Source: an uncultured Bacilli bacterium (GTDB lineage: Bacteria; Bacillota_I; Bacilli_A; RF39; UBA660). Taken from it: a stretch of DNA of 45,311 nt. Positions 42,221 through 45,311 of the stretch are shown here, in pieces. The stretch's first letter is position 1. Each line of letters starts with the position of its first letter. Below the pieces are notes generated by a model. The model was not told the DNA's origin. It made no database searches and worked only from the letters and a program-made list of their open reading frames with translations. The stretch spans positions 1-45,311 of the forward strand of contig CANRPF010000011.1 in assembly GCA_947632375.1 (NCBI GenBank), given 5' to 3'. A program made the position numbers and the translations under genes.

Positions 42221-43105
42221 CTATTCTTTAATTTTTAATTTTTTTACATAACCTTGTTTTCTTCTATTAAAATATTCTTTTTGTAATCTTTCTAAAGTAT
42301 CTTTATCTAATTTTTTTATATTACAATCTGACATATATTGATTAACTAAATTAATAAATTCTTCTAATACTCTATTACTTGATAATTGTTTATCATATTT
42401 TAAAGCCTTTAAATATTCACGGTGTCTCTTTTTAGTTTTTGTTTTCTTTCTTTTATCCCTTATTCTTTGTTTTTCTTGTTGATTACTATAATCTTCTATT
42501 ATATCTTCTGGATAAATACTTAATTCTCCTTCTTTATAAAAACATTCTGAAAATTCTTCTAAAGATGATACTCTTTTAGAATTTCTATATTCAATATAAG
42601 TATCAATAAATTGCTTTAAATAATCTAAAGTAACAGAATCAAAATTATAAGTATCAATACCTTCTAAAGATTCTTTATCTTCACTTAAAGAATAAAAACT
42701 TACCGTTAATCCATTAGTTTTTCCTAAAATAATAGCATCTTCATTGATTTCTTCTAAAGCACTTCCTTTAGGATATAAAACCATATAGAAACTATCTCCT
42801 ATTAAAGTTTCTCTTAAATCATATTCTAATATTCCTTCATGACTTCTAGTTTCAAAAACTTTAATTAAACTATCTAATTCTTTTATAAAGACAGTAGATA
42901 AATTTACTATTTTAGCTGTAAGTGCATCATACTCTCTTTTAACATCAGAAAATTTATTTATCTCACTTTCCTTATTTTTTAATTCTTCTATCTTGCTAGT
43001 CCAAGTTGTACCTATATCTGAAAAGTCAACTATATTTTCACTTAAATTACCCTTAATCCCTAAATATTCTTCTCTTTTCTCATTGTAGTCATTTAAAATT
43101 GACAT
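42221..43105 (-). CDS. Hypothetical coiled-coil protein, paralogue of its neighbour
   Basis: No family recognised (294 aa). Helical N-terminus (YNEKREEYLGIKGN, EELKNKESEINKFSDVKREY), a central globular part (SFYMVLYPKGSALEEI, GLTVSFYSLSED, LDYLKQFIDTYIEYRNSKRV), then a strongly basic helix (RIRDKRKKTKTKKRHREYLK) that could bind nucleic acid, and a short helical end. The central block is shared with 41528..42211; the basic tail is unique. A TTGACA/TATAAT promoter lies just upstream. First gene of the two-gene operon. Role unknown. Confidence 0.75.
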   Translation of the reverse strand: MSILNDYNEKREEYLGIKGNLSENIVDFSDIGTTWTSKIEELKNKESEINKFSDVKREYDALTAKIVNLSTVFIKELDSLIKVFETRSHEGILEYDLRETLIGDSFYMVLYPKGSALEEINEDAIILGKTNGLTVSFYSLSEDKESLEGIDTYNFDSVTLDYLKQFIDTYIEYRNSKRVSSLEEFSECFYKEGELSIYPEDIIEDYSNQQEKQRIRDKRKKTKTKKRHREYLKALKYDKQLSSNRVLEEFINLVNQYMSDCNIKKLDKDTLERLQKEYFNRRKQGYVKKLKIKE

Positions 43106-43127
43106 ATTTTATAAAACCTCCATCTTT

Positions 43128-43157
43128 ATTATAAAAATTTTTAAATTTGTTTGTCAA
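43128..43157 (-). promoter_or_regulatory. Promoter of the tandem-paralogue operon
   Basis: TTGACA (43157..43152) and TATAAT (43133..43128), 18 bases apart, both perfect matches, followed by GGAGG. Confidence 0.8.
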
Positions 43158-43164
43158 TAAAATT

Positions 43165-43187
43165 AAAAAAAAGTGATAAAAATCACT
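43165..43187 (-). terminator. Intrinsic terminator after the VanY-type gene
   Basis: Stem AGTGAT/ATCACT, four-base loop, and eight T on the minus strand. It overlaps the last codons of 43183..44133. Confidence 0.75.
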
Positions 43188-44133
43188 CTAAATAATATGC
43201 ATAATACTCATCATAAGTTAATCCTGAATTAAATACTTTAGTAGCTTCACTTTCTCCTAAATATCTATAATGCCAAGACTCATACTCATATCCTGTTAAA
43301 TATTCTTTACCTTTTGGATATCTTAAAATAAAACCATATTTATATGCATTTTTAGATAACCAATCAAAAGCTTCAGTAGTTTCAAAAGTTTTTGTAGTTG
43401 CTCCTGTTGTAAATATATCTATAGCTAAACCTGTTTGATGTTCAGAATAACCTGCTCTTGCAGCATATTTATCAGCATATGTTATTCCTTTTGAATAATA
43501 ATAATCTTTATAAACTGCTTCTTGTTTTTCATAATCTCTATATGAACTATTAGCAAGAAGCTGTATTCCATCTTTTTTAGCAGCACTTGCCATTTTAACA
43601 TATGCATCATTAGTTTCTTTACTAACTCTATTATTATCGTATGCATAACTTAAATTAATATTAGTTATTGCTTCAGGTTCAAAATCTTTATCAAGGTAAT
43701 TAAATTTATTAACTAATATTAAATTCCCTTTAGTTAAATCAGTAGGTTTAACTGTATCAATATCATACCATTCTTTATTAGCTCTTACATTTACAATTGC
43801 AACAACATCATTTAATTCTTTTTTCTTATTATCATTTTTATAATCAATATATTCATATAAGTATTTTTCCATAAAATATTTTTCACTAATTAATTCTACT
43901 AAAAAGTCATTTTTATCATTTTCAACAAAATACGTTTCATTTTTATCATTTAATTTTTTTATTATCTTTTTAGATTCTTCTAATGTATAACCTTTTTCAG
44001 TTAATTTATATTCATTAGTTTGTTTATATTTATATTCTTTATATTTATTTATACCAAATATTAATCCTATAATTATAACTATACTTATTATTAAAAAATT
44101 CTTAACTTTTTTCTTTAATTTTATTTTCTTCAT
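43183..44133 (-). CDS. VanY-type D-alanyl-D-alanine carboxypeptidase (M15B)
   Basis: Extracytoplasmic zinc peptidase that trims the terminal D-Ala of peptidoglycan stems. The N-terminal anchor helix is at ~11-29. A charged linker and ~100-residue region of unknown fold precede the M15 domain (~190-310). Zinc and catalytic motifs are complete: NSSYRDYEKQEAVY, SEHQTGLAIDI (His, Asp) and the final SWHYRYLG. 316 aa. No vanR/S/H/A/X genes are nearby, so this is a housekeeping wall enzyme rather than a glycopeptide-resistance gene. Monocistronic with its own terminator. I find no canonical ribosome-binding site immediately before the ATG. Confidence 0.93.
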   Translation of the reverse strand: MKKIKLKKKVKNFLIISIVIIIGLIFGINKYKEYKYKQTNEYKLTEKGYTLEESKKIIKKLNDKNETYFVENDKNDFLVELISEKYFMEKYLYEYIDYKNDNKKKELNDVVAIVNVRANKEWYDIDTVKPTDLTKGNLILVNKFNYLDKDFEPEAITNINLSYAYDNNRVSKETNDAYVKMASAAKKDGIQLLANSSYRDYEKQEAVYKDYYYSKGITYADKYAARAGYSEHQTGLAIDIFTTGATTKTFETTEAFDWLSKNAYKYGFILRYPKGKEYLTGYEYESWHYRYLGESEATKVFNSGLTYDEYYAYYLE

Positions 44134-44271
44134 AAAACTTAATTTTATAGAAATATTATCTATAATTTATATACTCCTTATCTAAGATAATTATATATAA
44201 TATGATATTTTTTTTCAATATATAAAAGAATATATTTATTTAATAATCATAAGCTTTTAATAGGTGTAATT

Positions 44272-45201
44272 ATGTTAAAGAAAAAAGCTTTAAAAAAAAT
44301 ATTTATAAGTATATCTTGTTTAATTATATTGCTTATTTTATATTTATTTCCTGATAAAGATGATACTATAAATACTAATATCAAAGATTCTAATAAAAAT
44401 ACTAATATAATATATTTAATAGATAGCAACAACTATATTGCAAGAGTAAGTACAATATTAAGTAGCAAAAATACTATTGATCAAGTAAAAGAAATAATTA
44501 ATATATTAACAATAGATTCTAATAAATATATAAGAGAAGGTTTTACAAAAGTAATACCTAAGAATACTAAATTATTAAATTGTTCTTTAGATAATAATTT
44601 ATTAAAATTAAACTTTAGTAAAGAATTTCTTAATGTTTCTTTAAAAAATGAAGAAAAATTAATTGAATCAATAGTATATTCTATGACTAGTTTAGATAAT
44701 ATAAAATATATAAGTATATTTGTAGAAGGAAAAATATTAAATGAATTACCTAATTCTAAAAGAAAATTAAATACTATATTAGATAGAACAATAGGAATAA
44801 ATAAAGAATTTAATATAGATAATATTTATAATACAACTAAAACTACAGTTTATTACATGTCTAAATATAAAGATTATTACTATTATGTTCCAATAACTAA
44901 AATAACAAATGATAATATTAGCAAAATAGAAATAATTATAAAAGAATTAACTAGTAGCAAAATATTAAATACTAATTTAATTTCTTATTTAAATAGTAAA
45001 ACAGAATTACTTTCATATAATGAAACAGATAAATCTTTACTTTTAAACTTTAATGATTCTATATTAGAAGATTTAAATACAAATAATATATTAGAAAACG
45101 TAACATATGCAATAAATTTATCTATTAAAGATAATTATAATATAGATGAAGTTTTATATTATGTTAATGATAAAATAGTATCAACATTTAGTTTAAAATA
45201 A
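44272..45201 (+). CDS. Membrane-anchored protein with two GerMN domains
   Basis: N-terminal transmembrane anchor (~10-27), then two GerMN domains. The first (~48-160) has VIPKNTKLLNCSLDNNLLKL, NFSKEFLNV and ESIVYSMTSLDNIKYISIFV, the classic GerMN succession. The second (~185-305) has YYVPITK, NSKTELLSYNETDKSLLLNF and ENVTYAINLS. Tandem GerMN domains are the arrangement of B. subtilis GerM, a spore germination/sporulation lipoprotein; this protein has a membrane helix and no lipobox cysteine. GGTG precedes the ATG. It is convergent with the second structured RNA, sharing a terminator. Role outside sporulation is unknown. Confidence 0.85.
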   Translation: MLKKKALKKIFISISCLIILLILYLFPDKDDTINTNIKDSNKNTNIIYLIDSNNYIARVSTILSSKNTIDQVKEIINILTIDSNKYIREGFTKVIPKNTKLLNCSLDNNLLKLNFSKEFLNVSLKNEEKLIESIVYSMTSLDNIKYISIFVEGKILNELPNSKRKLNTILDRTIGINKEFNIDNIYNTTKTTVYYMSKYKDYYYYVPITKITNDNISKIEIIIKELTSSKILNTNLISYLNSKTELLSYNETDKSLLLNFNDSILEDLNTNNILENVTYAINLSIKDNYNIDEVLYYVNDKIVSTFSLK

Positions 45202-45226
45202 AAATCGTATAAACTTTATACGATTT
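45202..45226. terminator. Bidirectional intrinsic terminator
   Basis: Ten-base-pair stem AAATCGTATA/TATACGATTT, loop AACTT. T run on the minus strand; weaker tail on the plus strand. It ends both the GerMN gene and RNA copy 2. Confidence 0.8.
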
Positions 45227-45311
45227 AAAACTATTTTAGGTTAACCTAAGGAATACTTACAATGAATAGAAAAGTTATAAGTATCCCTACACCAAAATAA
45301 TTTGATGCTTA
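45202..45311 (-). ncRNA. Structured RNA, copy 2 (5' end outside the window)
   Basis: Same core as 27815..28022. P1 pairs 45307..45292 with 45240..45226. The internal loop is TGTAG (45291..45287) opposite nine bases (45249..45241). P2 pairs 45286..45276 with 45261..45250 and has the same bulged U. A terminator abuts P1. The apical region is only 14 bases (45275..45262) against 95 in copy 1. The 5' flank TTARGCATCAAATT is nearly identical to copy 1, suggesting the transcript starts close to the window edge. The next gene downstream is convergent, so this copy is not a leader of a protein gene. Confidence 0.75.

Noticed and set aside
44247-44432. Minus-strand ORF at the start of the GerMN gene
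   Set aside because: Overlaps the anchor and first domain of a well-supported gene on the other strand; hydrophobicity mirrors the anchor codons.
1-45311. Insertion sequences, prophage, defence systems or toxin-antitoxin modules
   Set aside because: No transposase, integrase, terminase, nuclease-type defence gene or paired toxin/antitoxin could be recognised; the small HTH at 28049..28300 has no toxin partner.

Overview
The window comes from a very A+T-rich bacterium of the Bacilli with a standard genetic code. The gene at 8096..8944 ends at TGA, and tryptophans are encoded by TGG, so it is not a code-4 mycoplasma. A cell envelope of Gram-positive type is implied by an LTA-synthase-type enzyme, an LCP (LytR-CpsA-Psr) ligase, a VanY-type carboxypeptidase, RseP, CdsA and a surface protein with a sorting-like tail. 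An uncultured gut lineage near RF39/Erysipelotrichia is my best guess. That placement is inference from gene content, since no 16S is present.

Layout. 20..4406 holds a GT2 glycosyltransferase, a membrane-anchored protein, the LTA-synthase-family enzyme and a DUF192 protein. 4396..9304 (minus) holds a frame-broken gene, argS with its own promoter, and an envelope operon (small protein, Ig-like membrane protein, LCP). 9381..14190 holds a surface protein, rseP-cdsA, a deacetylase-like protein and a tail-less SSB. 14350..19346 holds parE, a two-gene unknown operon and two DUF5684-type membrane proteins, one with six 23-residue repeats. 19429..22116 is valS under a valine T-box. 22119..25497 is yqeG-yqeH-mutL plus an unlisted 36-residue membrane peptide. 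25586..32660 contains a membrane protein, holA, a structured RNA, a small HTH regulator, smc-rnc and an unknown membrane protein. 32769..34007 is yidD, a ZnuA-like lipoprotein without metal-binding histidines, and tRNA-Ser(GCU). 34028..36907 is an unknown gene with ylbL, facing a ylbJ-like gene. 36904..38728 is a three-gene pseudopilin operon. 38783..41454 holds CmpB-like and DUF1003 membrane proteins, a radical SAM/SPASM protein, and rpsP-khpA. 41528..45201 holds two tandem paralogous unknowns, a VanY-type peptidase and a GerMN-domain protein.

The most striking signal is a pair of homologous structured RNAs on the minus strand at 27815..28022 and at the window edge, 45202..45311. They share a closing stem, an invariant five-base internal-loop strand, a second stem with compensatory base changes and a conserved bulged U, and an intrinsic terminator abutting the closing stem. 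Their apical parts are unrelated in sequence and length. I do not recognise the family. One copy lies just upstream of holA. The other is followed only by a convergent gene, which favours a free-standing RNA.

Many genes start with GGTGA(T) placed two to five bases before the start codon, that is, a Shine-Dalgarno shifted toward the extreme 3' end of 16S rRNA. I used this to trim several starts.
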